The translations under genes were made by a program, and so were the position numbers. From positions 1-26,759 of IMG/VR virus record IMGVR_UViG_3300035147_000005: 26,759 bases of DNA; one strand, written 5' to 3'. This DNA is from a virus. Shown here one piece after another: positions 1 through 7,099 of the stretch. The notes below the pieces were generated by a model. It saw nothing but the letters and a program-made list of their open reading frames with translations, did not search any database and had not been told where the DNA came from. Positions within the stretch are counted from its first letter, which is position 1; each line of letters opens with the position of its first letter.

Positions 1-195
1 GTCTGGGACCTTGACGTGCCTGGAGAATGTTCGGCGGCTGACCTTGCGTCCTTTTAGTCTGAAGCCGTCCCGCTCGCCGTTGATCCAGCGCTGCTTGTTC
101 GAGCTGACCGTGCGGTCCAGCGCCTTCAGCGACTTCATCCGGCCCCCGGATTTGGGCGGCCTTGACCTGCGTTTCGCTTGCTCTCCCAGCTTCAC
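1..195 (-). CDS. Basic protein, C-terminus cut by window edge
   Basis: The frame is open to the left edge, so only the first 65 codons are visible. The start is taken as GTG at 195, which overlaps the stop of the upstream sulfotransferase-like gene (GTGA) and has GGAGG five bases upstream. An in-frame ATG twelve bases earlier has no good ribosome site. The visible part is rich in Lys and Arg (motifs KRRSRPPKSGGR and LKGRKVSRR), suggesting nucleic-acid binding or a structural role. I recognise no family. The overlap says it is co-translated with the gene before it. Confidence 0.6.
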   Translation of the reverse strand, partial: MKLGEQAKRRSRPPKSGGRMKSLKALDRTVSSNKQRWINGERDGFRLKGRKVSRRTFSRHVKVPD

Positions 196-875
196 TCTAT
201 CCTCCATTTTTCCAGATATGGGCTGACTTTGGCAATCCTCTCTCGGCTGATCACATCGCCGAGCGCGGCCAGGATCCGGTCCACCTGCTCCTCGCTCAGC
301 ACAGGATCCTCCGGCTTGCCCTCGTTTCTGCGGCCCGGGCGGACCGGCTTCTTGTCCCAGGTCTCCGCCAGGTAGGTCTGCCAGGCCCGGACATTCTCCT
401 CGGCCCGGGGGACGATCTGCGTCAGGTAGGCAAAGAACTGGCTGCAGGCGGTCGGGTCCCCGAACAGGTCGAAGTAGACGCTCAGGTTGTGCACCGGGTT
501 GTAGCCCTTGCTTTTCCGCTTCGCCCGCTCCTGGACGATCCGGTGGTCCTGCGTCCAGTAGTTCTCGCTCTCGGCCCTCAGCCAGGCCAGCGCCTGGTCG
601 AACTTCCCCGGCCGCAGGATCTCGCGGTCCAGGAACGGCCAGCTCGCCATGATGTCCACCGGATGGCGGACCGTGCGCACGAAAATGATCGGCATGTGGC
701 GGTACAGCAGCGACAGGTCCACCAGGCCGTGGTCACTCTGCATCGGGTGCAGGGCGCAGCCCTCGGCGAGCTTTGCATAGCAGATGTCCTCTGTACACCG
801 GCTGAACATCCGCTCCATCAGGGTGGTCCCGCTCCGCGGCGCACCGAAACTGATCAGCACCAGCTTGCTCGGCAT
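192..875 (-). CDS. Sulfotransferase-like P-loop protein B
   Basis: This 227-aa protein has the two signatures of PAPS-dependent sulfotransferases: a 5'-phosphosulfate loop GAPRSGTT at residues 11-18 and a 3'-phosphate motif RHPVD at 70-74 followed by Ser78. Such enzymes move sulfate from PAPS to a sugar or other hydroxyl/amino acceptor; the acceptor cannot be read from sequence. It is clearly homologous to the protein at 15907-16614: both contain FVRTVRHPVD/LVRTVRHPVD, RAESEN, and Y-L-x-E-T-W-x-K-K-P-V-R. The ATG at 875 overlaps the previous stop by one base (TGATG). It follows the head genes, so it may be made late. The length is shorter than typical cellular sulfotransferases. A P-loop kinase is the main alternative. 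Confidence 0.75.
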   Translation of the reverse strand: MPSKLVLISFGAPRSGTTLMERMFSRCTEDICYAKLAEGCALHPMQSDHGLVDLSLLYRHMPIIFVRTVRHPVDIMASWPFLDREILRPGKFDQALAWLRAESENYWTQDHRIVQERAKRKSKGYNPVHNLSVYFDLFGDPTACSQFFAYLTQIVPRAEENVRAWQTYLAETWDKKPVRPGRRNEGKPEDPVLSEEQVDRILAALGDVISRERIAKVSPYLEKWRIE

Positions 876-1045
876 CAGATCAACGCTCCCTTCGGCAGCC
901 GCGGCGGCTTCATCTTCTTCCCCGAGTCCAGCGCCCGCTGGATCCCCTCAGCGGCGACCTCCATCTCCAGGTTGAAGATCGGCGGGCTCTCCCTGAACTT
1001 TTCCATGTAGGCGTCAACCAGATCCATCAACTGCTTCCTCGTCAT
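875..1045 (-). CDS. Small hypothetical protein (56 aa)
   Basis: ATG at 1045 overlaps the stop of the MuF-zincin gene (TAATG), and the frame ends in TGA at 875-877 where the next gene starts. The protein begins MTRKQLMDLVDAYMEKF, is predicted helical, and has a basic, Pro-containing tail (KKMKPPRLPKG). No family is recognised. Tight coupling on both sides argues that it is real. A small head- or tail-associated protein is possible but not shown. Confidence 0.65.
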   Translation of the reverse strand: MTRKQLMDLVDAYMEKFRESPPIFNLEMEVAAEGIQRALDSGKKMKPPRLPKGALI

Positions 1046-2457
1046 TATTGCACCTTCCCCAGATACTGGAAAAATGTGTCATAGGTGTCTGGCCACTGGT
1101 CCTTGATCATCTTCAGCATCTTCGTCTTCTTGCGCGCATGCAGGGTGAACAGGTTCGCCACCGTCTCCGAGACACGGTGGGAGGTGTCCTGGAAGTAGCG
1201 GCGGCCGTGCCCCATCCCAACATCCCCAGCGGAGACGGCCTCGAAGGTGTCCGCGACGTACATGCCGAACGGATCCTTCCGGTACAGCTCCATCAGCTCC
1301 TTGTTCTTCGCCCTGATCGCCTCCCACCGGATGTTCCCCGCCTGCGCGGATCCAGACGGCACACCCGGATGTAGGGCTTTCAACTGCTTCTCGTATCGGA
1401 CATGGTCCCGCTGTATCGCCGCAGTGATGTCCCGCTGGAACTGGGTGCCCCATTTCGGGTTCGCGCGCAGCGTCTCGAAATCAAACTTGTGCCCCAGCTC
1501 ATGGAGCATCGTGCTATCCTTTTTCAGTGTATCCCAATTTCGCCGTCTGTCAAAGTACAGGCCCCCGGCCTTCGGATGCGTCCCGGGCTGCATGTAGTAG
1601 CAGGTCCCGGAGACCCGGCCGACCTTGTCTACCGTCGGCATCGCCAGGACGGCCCCCTGGATGTCCTTCGGCACATCCGGGTTGTCCAGCAGGTCCAGGT
1701 AGGCGTCGTTTGCCCCGCGGCTGGTACTCTTGAACTTGTCGGTCATGACGTACGGGGACTGCCCCTTCTCCGGGAGCTGGGTGGTGGTCTCTGGCTTCAC
1801 CTTCTTCATCCCGCGCGCCGCGATCCGGGCGATCTGGCCCCGGGGGATCACGATCATGTTGCCCTGCGCCTTCAACTGGGCCCGGGTCTCCGGCGTGATC
1901 CGGTCACGGCCCCAGACCTCCTGCTCCTCGCCTCCGGCGATGATGAACGGACTGGTGGTATGTACGCAGCGGGGATGGAACAGGTGGATCGACCGGGCCT
2001 CGGCGATGGTCTGGTAGCCGGGCGTCTGGCCGTCGATGGAGAGGATCCTCCCCTCCCAGGTGCGGCACATGTCCCCGGATCCGCCGATCGATACGATCAC
2101 CAGGTCGAACCCGGCCCCGGCCATCTCGTGGTGTAGGCCCTCCTCCTGGAGCGCCCGGCTCTGGGTGCGCGCCTGGGTCTCGCTCCAGGACTCCGGATCG
2201 TAGAACCGCGTCTTCCCGTCCCGGCACAGGATCGGCATCCGGCCGTACTGGTTCACCCGCGGCCCGATGATCTGCTGGATCTGGTTCTTGATCTCCGGGA
2301 TGCTCATCGCGTTCAGGTTCGAGCGCATGGCGAACTCCATGACCTCCGGCGTGGAGGTGAGCTGCTCCAGGTAGCGGGCGTTGAAGTTGCGCATGTTGCG
2401 GGCGGAGGAGAAGATGTCGCGGTTGATCCCGTTGACGTAGAACTCCGGGTCCTTCAC
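1045..2457 (-). CDS. MuF-type minor capsid protein fused to zincin metallopeptidase
   Basis: This 470-aa protein has two parts. Residues about 60-180 resemble phage minor capsid protein 2/MuF-type head proteins: YDPESWSETQARTQSRA, then CRTWEGRILSIDG, then HPRCVHTTSPF. The C-terminal part carries a zinc metallopeptidase motif, HELGH at 319-323, followed by GMGHGRRYF at about 414-422 and SETVANLF at 430-437, an arrangement known from phage head proteins with a peptidase tail. Family knowledge: MuF proteins enter the head and can carry toxin or enzyme domains delivered with DNA. The GTG start at 2457 has AGGAGG six bases upstream and overlaps the Prp-like stop (GTGA). Whether the peptidase acts in head maturation or in the host is not decidable here. 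Confidence 0.8.
   Translation of the reverse strand: MKDPEFYVNGINRDIFSSARNMRNFNARYLEQLTSTPEVMEFAMRSNLNAMSIPEIKNQIQQIIGPRVNQYGRMPILCRDGKTRFYDPESWSETQARTQSRALQEEGLHHEMAGAGFDLVIVSIGGSGDMCRTWEGRILSIDGQTPGYQTIAEARSIHLFHPRCVHTTSPFIIAGGEEQEVWGRDRITPETRAQLKAQGNMIVIPRGQIARIAARGMKKVKPETTTQLPEKGQSPYVMTDKFKSTSRGANDAYLDLLDNPDVPKDIQGAVLAMPTVDKVGRVSGTCYYMQPGTHPKAGGLYFDRRRNWDTLKKDSTMLHELGHKFDFETLRANPKWGTQFQRDITAAIQRDHVRYEKQLKALHPGVPSGSAQAGNIRWEAIRAKNKELMELYRKDPFGMYVADTFEAVSAGDVGMGHGRRYFQDTSHRVSETVANLFTLHARKKTKMLKMIKDQWPDTYDTFFQYLGKVQ
1526..1553 (-). promoter_or_regulatory. Candidate internal sigma70-type promoter
   Basis: On the minus strand a perfect -35 TTGACA (1548-1553) is separated by 16 bases from TACACT (1526-1531). 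The site lies inside the MuF-zincin gene, where the codons become AT-rich (AGA, CGA, AAT, ACA, AAA), unlike the rest of the gene. It could transcribe the end of that gene and the downstream sulfotransferase. Chance occurrence is possible. Confidence 0.3.
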
Positions 2458-2765
2458 TGGATCCTCCTGTCGTTGACGTACAGGGTGACGTCCGCCGTCT
2501 CAGCGGCCACGTCCTGGATCCCCTTCAGGATGAACGCCGAGGCTCCCCGGATGAACTCCTCGCCGTTGCTGTGGATGACCTGGAGGCTGAGCTTTCCGGG
2601 CTCCGGGGCCTCTCCGATAATCTCCACGGCCTCGAAGCGGTCGATGACGGCTGCGTAGGTGCGAACAAGAGCAGACAGGGCGGCACAGGCGGCTGGATCG
2701 GTGTGACCGTCAACCTCCACTGCGCAGACCAGCCCCTCATGAAGTTCAACTCGAACCCTTACCAC
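2454..2765 (-). CDS. Prp-like cysteine protease (DUF464 family)
   Basis: This 103-aa protein matches the ribosomal-processing cysteine protease family Prp: a short beta-rich N-terminus, then DGHTDPAACAALSALVRT holding the conserved His21 and Cys27, and a C-terminal half ending in a strand-rich segment. Family knowledge: Prp trims ribosomal protein L27 in Firmicutes and also cleaves head proteins of staphylococcal phage 80alpha. Here the gene sits between portal and minor capsid genes, so head maturation is the likely role (inference). The His-Cys spacing is 6, shorter than the roughly 12 residues I recall for cellular Prp, so the flexible loop over the active site may be reduced. The GTG start at 2765 has AAGGAG seven bases upstream. 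Confidence 0.72.
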   Translation of the reverse strand: MVRVRVELHEGLVCAVEVDGHTDPAACAALSALVRTYAAVIDRFEAVEIIGEAPEPGKLSLQVIHSNGEEFIRGASAFILKGIQDVAAETADVTLYVNDRRIQ

Positions 2766-3201
2766 GTTTCAGCTCCTTTTTGGCCTTTGCCTCCAGGCGC
2801 TCGCGTTCTTCTTCCTCGTCAGAGATGAACGGACCGATGTACCGCAGCGCCCGCAGCTCGCCCCGGGCGTAGGCGTACATCTGCAGCGTGTTGTAGAACC
2901 GCTTCAGCCGTTTGTGGAACTGCGTGTCCAGATCGTTCAGGTAGGCCAGCAGCGTCTCGCGCTTGTCCGGATCCACCAGGGCGTTCAGGTTCTTGTACAG
3001 TGCCTTGTCCATCTCTCGCTTCAGCCGGGCGCTCTCCTTGATCGGATCGATGCCCGTGGCCCGGCGGACCCGCTTGTAGGCCGTGTTGATGAACCGGTTC
3101 GTGCGCTTTTTCGTGCCCGGATCGACGCTACTTTTCAGCGGGGCCAGGGCCTCCTGGTCGAGCCCGGTCTCTGCCGGAGTGGGGGTGAACTCTTCGGCCA
3201 T
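2746..3201 (-). CDS. Hypothetical protein, likely head module (151 aa)
   Basis: ATG at 3201 follows the portal stop by a few bases, with AGGTGA immediately upstream. The protein has an acidic, Pro-containing N-terminus, a long charged helical middle (about 40-120) and an acidic-then-basic tail (DEEEERERLEAKAKKELKRGK). No family is recognised. Its place between portal and the Prp-like protease makes a scaffold-like or head-accessory role possible, and a helical charged composition would fit, but this is inference. It overlaps the next start by 20 bases. Confidence 0.7.
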   Translation of the reverse strand: MAEEFTPTPAETGLDQEALAPLKSSVDPGTKKRTNRFINTAYKRVRRATGIDPIKESARLKREMDKALYKNLNALVDPDKRETLLAYLNDLDTQFHKRLKRFYNTLQMYAYARGELRALRYIGPFISDEEEERERLEAKAKKELKRGKGSS

Positions 3202-3205
3202 TCAC

Positions 3206-4867
3206 CTATTCCATGCCGCGGAGGAAATCCTGCGCGCGTCGCTGCTCGTCCTCTGCGGCCAGGGACCGCTCGGCTGCCAGCCTGACGGCCTCCTGCTCCA
3301 CGTCGATCTCGTCGAAGTACTTCTCCACGATGTCCAGCGCCGTGGCCTTCGTCAGCACGCCGCCGATCACCAGCTTCGTGACCTGCTCGATGATATCCCG
3401 GACGTCAGTGGGCAGCGCGCTCTGGACCTCGATGTTCGGCTCGTAGATCTCATCCTCCCAGTCGGTGCGCGGCGCGGCCTCGATCTGCGGCGGGTTGTCC
3501 TCGGTGGCCTCTCCCCAGACGGCGCGCAGTTTCTGGCCGATCCGGATCATGTCGACGATCGCCTGGTTCATGTACGCCTCTTTCCTGGTCTTCATCGCCA
3601 GCGATCGGATCAGCTTGTACATCAGGGCCCGGCCGCTCTCGATGCCGCCCTCGTCCTTGCCCAGCAGCGCCGGGGAGATCTCGGTGTTCATGCAGATCGC
3701 CTCATACAGGCGCTTGATCTCATCCTGGGACTCCTGCAGGTGGCTGTCCCAGACCAGATATCCGGGCGGGGTGCCCTGGGCGTCGACCGGGAAGTACCGG
3801 CTCCCGCCGCCGCTCATCGTCAGGTTGCCGTACTCATCGAGGAAGCTCGCGTCCCCGTACATCGACGGGTCGGCGTGCTTGTCCAGCACGTCGTTCAGCT
3901 GGGTCTCCCGGTTGTTCATGGCGTTCTGCAGGCTCTCGATCATCCCGGTGTCCGAGACGCCGTACACGTCGAACATGCGGTAGTTCGGCCAGTGGATCAG
4001 CAGCGGCTCATCCACGCCGGTGTACTCCACGATGACCATGATCCTCCGGGGATCCTCGCTCTCGCGGTTGCGCTCCGGATCCCACGGATCGAACTCCAGG
4101 AACGTCTGCATGTGCGGGGACCGCAGCGCACGCTCCACCTCGATCATGTTCTCCGGGTAGCTGCCATAGGCCACCGGCTTCCAGCTCCGGCCCTCCCGCA
4201 CGTACAGCTCCTTCATGATGAACCCCGGGTAGTGGGTCTTCTTCTGCGCGTACTCGGTCTTGCGCCTGCGGGCGAACAGCCGGACCTCACGCTCGGCCTG
4301 CGGGAGGGGATCCTCCTCGAACTCCCAGGCGATCTCGTAGTAGTTGACCTCGAAGCCCTGGTGATCGATGTCGACCCAGTACGGGTTGATGTAGCGGAAC
4401 TTGACCAGCCCGTCCTCCATGTACGCCTCGTAGAACTGGTCCCCGAGGGAGCTGTTGCGGATGGCCGCCTCGTACATCGCGGTCAGGTACTTGTTGCGGG
4501 TGATCAGCTGCTCCAGCCACTGGTCCAGCTCCTCGGCAACGCCGTCCTCCTCTTTCCACTTGACGGACAGCCGCTTGCCCAGCAGCAGGTCGGCGCTGGC
4601 CTTGTTGATCAGCTGCGCCTTGTTGTCGACGATGAACTCCTTCGTGGCCCATTCCTCGACCGTGTACAGCGCGCCGGTAACCGGGTCCCGCTTGACCGAC
4701 TGGCCCAGCGGTCGCTCATAGTACGCCCTGCCGAACGGATCCTCGTTGATCACGTACAGCTGGTGGACCGTGGTCTCCTCCGCGATGGAGAAGCCCCTGG
4801 CGGTCATCTGCTTGTAGCGGGCGTAGTTCTTTTTTCGGATCTCTTGCTCTGGATTGCGGAAATACAT
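3206..4867 (-). CDS. Phage portal protein (SPP1 gp6-like)
   Basis: This 553-aa protein has the size and features of SPP1-type portals: an N-terminal segment leading to DNKAQLINKASADLLLGKRL, a beta-rich middle (about 160-330), then NAMNNRETQLNDVLDK and the conserved helical segment NTEISPALLGKDEGGIESG (around 415-435), followed by long C-terminal helices. Portal dodecamers form the DNA entry channel of the head and dock terminase and the head-tail connector. ATG at 4867 has AGGAG seven bases upstream. TerL lies about 11.7 kb upstream rather than next door, which is unusual. Confidence 0.88.
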   Translation of the reverse strand: MYFRNPEQEIRKKNYARYKQMTARGFSIAEETTVHQLYVINEDPFGRAYYERPLGQSVKRDPVTGALYTVEEWATKEFIVDNKAQLINKASADLLLGKRLSVKWKEEDGVAEELDQWLEQLITRNKYLTAMYEAAIRNSSLGDQFYEAYMEDGLVKFRYINPYWVDIDHQGFEVNYYEIAWEFEEDPLPQAEREVRLFARRRKTEYAQKKTHYPGFIMKELYVREGRSWKPVAYGSYPENMIEVERALRSPHMQTFLEFDPWDPERNRESEDPRRIMVIVEYTGVDEPLLIHWPNYRMFDVYGVSDTGMIESLQNAMNNRETQLNDVLDKHADPSMYGDASFLDEYGNLTMSGGGSRYFPVDAQGTPPGYLVWDSHLQESQDEIKRLYEAICMNTEISPALLGKDEGGIESGRALMYKLIRSLAMKTRKEAYMNQAIVDMIRIGQKLRAVWGEATEDNPPQIEAAPRTDWEDEIYEPNIEVQSALPTDVRDIIEQVTKLVIGGVLTKATALDIVEKYFDEIDVEQEAVRLAAERSLAAEDEQRRAQDFLRGME

Positions 4868-4901
4868 CCGAGGCTCCTGGGTGTAGTGTTACGTCTCTGT
4901 A

Positions 4902-5102
4902 CTATTTCTTCTTCCCGGTCTGGAGCTTCGTCAGCAGTGGGGTATCTCCTTGCACGTGGTCGCCAAGATCGAAACGCATCCCGCCCGAGCGGACGGTCTT
5001 CGCTCCTTTTGGTCTCCGGCGCAGTAGCGCCGCGGCCTGCGCTGGGTCCTCGCAGTTCATGAACTGCTCCTCCCAGTGTCGGGCCCTTTCTTCTTCAGTC
5101 AC
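4902..5102 (-). CDS. Small hypothetical protein (66 aa)
   Basis: GTG at 5102 overlaps the preceding stop (GTGA), implying coupled translation. The protein starts with an acidic helix (TEEERARHWEEQF), has an Arg-rich centre (LLRRRPKGAKTVR) and ends in KKK. No family is recognised. A gap of about 34 bases separates it from the portal start and holds only the portal ribosome site. Confidence 0.62.
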   Translation of the reverse strand: MTEEERARHWEEQFMNCEDPAQAAALLRRRPKGAKTVRSGGMRFDLGDHVQGDTPLLTKLQTGKKK

Positions 5103-5338
5103 ATATCCCTCCCGATCTTCATCGGCTTGCCCCTCACCGAGACGGCTCTCGCGCGCGGTTTCTGCTTCGCCACCGTTCGGAGCGCCCGGGCCCGCTCGTT
5201 CTCTGCGTCTGCCAGGCGCTGTGCGGCTCTCACGGCCGCCGCCATGCGTGCACCGTCTGATTTGATCGTCTCGGCTTCGGCCAGGGTGCGTGCGTCGCTC
5301 TCAGCCTGCCACTGTGCCTCACTCATCGGATCGGCCAC
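5099..5338 (-). CDS. Small Ala-rich helical protein (79 aa)
   Basis: The start is GTG at 5338 with AGGAGGAGG six bases upstream; an in-frame ATG at 5326 lacks such a site. The sequence is Ala/Glu/Arg-rich and probably one long helix (EAETIKSDGARMAAAVRAAQ), ending in a basic tail. No family is recognised. It sits in a chain of small overlapping genes ahead of the portal. Confidence 0.6.
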   Translation of the reverse strand: MADPMSEAQWQAESDARTLAEAETIKSDGARMAAAVRAAQRLADAENERARALRTVAKQKPRARAVSVRGKPMKIGRDM

Positions 5339-5579
5339 CCGTGTCCTCCTCCTGCTCGTCGCGATCTCTCGCGCCCGCCTGGCTCACTACTCCGGAGCGC
5401 TTGAAAACATTCCGCAGCGGGGAGCTGGCTTTACTGCCGATCCCCCGGATCCCTTGTGTCGTGATCGAGCGCTGCGTCCCGTCGTTGAGATCGGCGCTCC
5501 CGGCGAACTTCCCCGATTTGACGGATTTTTTCGAGGAGGTGGGCGAGCGCCTTTCGCTGAACCTTCCCACGCCTTTCAT
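5319..5579 (-). CDS. Small Ser/Gly-rich hypothetical protein (86 aa)
   Basis: ATG at 5579 has a strong AGGAGG site seven bases upstream, which is the main support. The protein is Ser/Gly/Arg-rich and probably disordered in its first half (ERRSPTSSKKSVKSGKF). Its first 149 bases overlap the end of the upstream gene (5431-5859) in another frame, so one of the two tails is under dual coding. No family is recognised. Confidence 0.55.
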   Translation of the reverse strand: MKGVGRFSERRSPTSSKKSVKSGKFAGSADLNDGTQRSITTQGIRGIGSKASSPLRNVFKRSGVVSQAGARDRDEQEEDTGGRSDE

Positions 5580-5859
5580 GTTCGGACCTCCTGTCCTTTA
5601 CATTTTTTACCATATCCAGGTAGTTGTCAAGTTGATCCAGCATACCACGAAACACCACGTCTTGGCTCTCCCCCTGGACCTCGATGCGCTTGTCCCGGCC
5701 CGGCATGGCGTGGTGGATCTCGAACCCGGCCGTCCAGTGTCCTGGATCCGGCAGCCAGCGGAAATACATCCCGACACGTACCCGCGAGAACTCAGCCACC
5801 AGGGTCTCGAACCGCTGCGCGGACCGGGCGATCCGGCGGCGCGTCCTACGCTTTCCCAT
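5431..5859 (-). CDS. Hypothetical basic protein (142 aa)
   Basis: ATG at 5859 overlaps the end of the UDP-sugar dehydrogenase gene by 14 bases; the ribosome site (GGGAG directly before ATG) is weak. The N-terminus is Arg-rich (GKRRTRRRIARSAQRF), followed by a strand-rich stretch with GMYFRWLPDPGHWTAGFEIH. The last 50 residues are highly charged and share their DNA with the next gene in another frame, so the true functional part may be the first 95 residues. No family is recognised. Confidence 0.55.
   Translation of the reverse strand: MGKRRTRRRIARSAQRFETLVAEFSRVRVGMYFRWLPDPGHWTAGFEIHHAMPGRDKRIEVQGESQDVVFRGMLDQLDNYLDMVKNVKDRRSEHERRGKVQRKALAHLLEKIRQIGEVRRERRSQRRDAALDHDTRDPGDRQ
5602..5630 (-). 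promoter_or_regulatory. Weak candidate promoter with consensus -35
   Basis: Minus-strand TTGACA (5625-5630) lies 17 bases before AAAAAT (5602-5607), just upstream of the 5579 start and its strong ribosome site. It is inside the preceding gene and could be a chance match; the -10 is poor. Confidence 0.22.
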
Positions 5860-7099
5860 CTCCCAGCCTTACCACCTTGAACCCGGCGCGCTCCCAGTCC
5901 CGGAGGAACAGGCAGTTGCGCACGTCGATGATCAGCTTCTGGCGCATGCTCCGGCGCACGTCCTCCGGATCCAGCTGGACGTACTCCGGATGGGCCGTCA
6001 TGATCACCGCGCAGTCGGCCTGGCGGAACATCTTCAACAGGTCCTTCTCCGGATACACGTACGGATCGTGGACTCCGACCCGGTAGACCACCGTCTCCAG
6101 GAGGTTGCGCAGGGCGAATCCGGGGGAGTTGCGCACGTCGGTGCTCCGTGGCAGGTAGGCCACCCCCAGGACGGAGACAGCGGCCTCGTTCAGCTTGCGG
6201 TTCACGTGCTTCTTCAGCAGATCCACGATCCGGTGCGGCTGGCGATCGTTGACCAGGAGCGCCTGGTTCACGATGCCGGTGGATCCCACGCTCTGCGTGC
6301 TCTCGCGGTACAGCCACGGATCCTTCGGCAGGCAGTAGCCGCCCACCACTCCGGGCATCAGCAGCGGGTGCTCGACCAGGTCCCGGACCTTCCAGAAGTC
6401 CACGCCCGCGGCCTCGCAGTCCTCGGCGATCTCGTTGGCCAGGGCGATGTTGACCGCGCGGTGGGTGTTCTCCACCAGCTTGGCCATCTCCGCCTCCTCC
6501 AGGGTCGCCGCGTAGGCTGCATGCGGGCCGATGAACGAGTACATCTCCGCGGCCCGGCGCACTCCCTCCGGACGGCCTCCGATAATACGCACCAGGTTCT
6601 TCAGGTTCAGCCACAGCCGGGTGGGCATGACCCGCTCCGGTGCGTGTACCAGGTAGAAGTCCTGCCCCTCCTCCAGCTCGGTGGCCATCTCGATGAGCTG
6701 GATCATCTTCCGGCAGGTGCCGACCGGGACCGTGGACTCGATCGAGATCACCTGGCCCATCTGCGGCTTCAGGTGCTGCGCCAGGCGCGCGAACACGCCG
6801 GAGAGGACCTTGATGTCCGAGCGCCAGGCGGTCCAGTCCACCGGCACGCAGACGCAGATCATGTCCGCATCGGCCACCAGGCGGAAGTCCCGGGTGAACT
6901 CGATCCGGTCCTTCGCGATAGCCTCCGACAGCTTCTCGGCGATCTTCGGCTCCTGCGGGGAGAACGGGCTGATCCCGTTCTGCAGCTGCACCAGCTTCCC
7001 CCCGTCGCTATCGATCCCGATCACTCCGTCTGGGTCCGTCTCGCTGAACGCCAGCGCCAGAGGGAGCCCGATGTACCCGAGCCCTATGACTGCCACCAC
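5846..7099 (-). CDS. UDP-sugar 6-dehydrogenase (WbpA/WecC-like)
   Basis: This 417-aa enzyme oxidises C6 of a UDP-hexose to the uronic acid with NAD+. Seen: Rossmann motif GLGYIGLP (6-13), HAPERVMP (153-160), KLVENTHRAVNIALANE with Lys208 and Asn212, and the catalytic-cysteine motif GGYCLPKDP (Cys257). The ENTxRAVNIAxANE pattern is that of UDP-N-acetyl-hexosamine dehydrogenases (WbpA, WecC) rather than UDP-glucose enzymes, so UDP-GlcNAc or UDP-ManNAc is the likely substrate (family-based). GTG at 7099 has GGAGG seven bases upstream and overlaps the DegT gene by 16 bases. It follows a DegT aminotransferase and a Gfo/Idh enzyme, matching the WbpA-WbpB-WbpE pathway. Confidence 0.88.
   Translation of the reverse strand: MVAVIGLGYIGLPLALAFSETDPDGVIGIDSDGGKLVQLQNGISPFSPQEPKIAEKLSEAIAKDRIEFTRDFRLVADADMICVCVPVDWTAWRSDIKVLSGVFARLAQHLKPQMGQVISIESTVPVGTCRKMIQLIEMATELEEGQDFYLVHAPERVMPTRLWLNLKNLVRIIGGRPEGVRRAAEMYSFIGPHAAYAATLEEAEMAKLVENTHRAVNIALANEIAEDCEAAGVDFWKVRDLVEHPLLMPGVVGGYCLPKDPWLYRESTQSVGSTGIVNQALLVNDRQPHRIVDLLKKHVNRKLNEAAVSVLGVAYLPRSTDVRNSPGFALRNLLETVVYRVGVHDPYVYPEKDLLKMFRQADCAVIMTAHPEYVQLDPEDVRRSMRQKLIIDVRNCLFLRDWERAGFKVVRLGDGKA

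Noticed and set aside
3083-5062. 659-aa plus-strand reading frame opposite the portal gene
   Set aside because: It is antisense to a well-supported portal, has a Leu/Val/Arg/His-rich composition typical of GC-rich shadows, and lacks a ribosome site.
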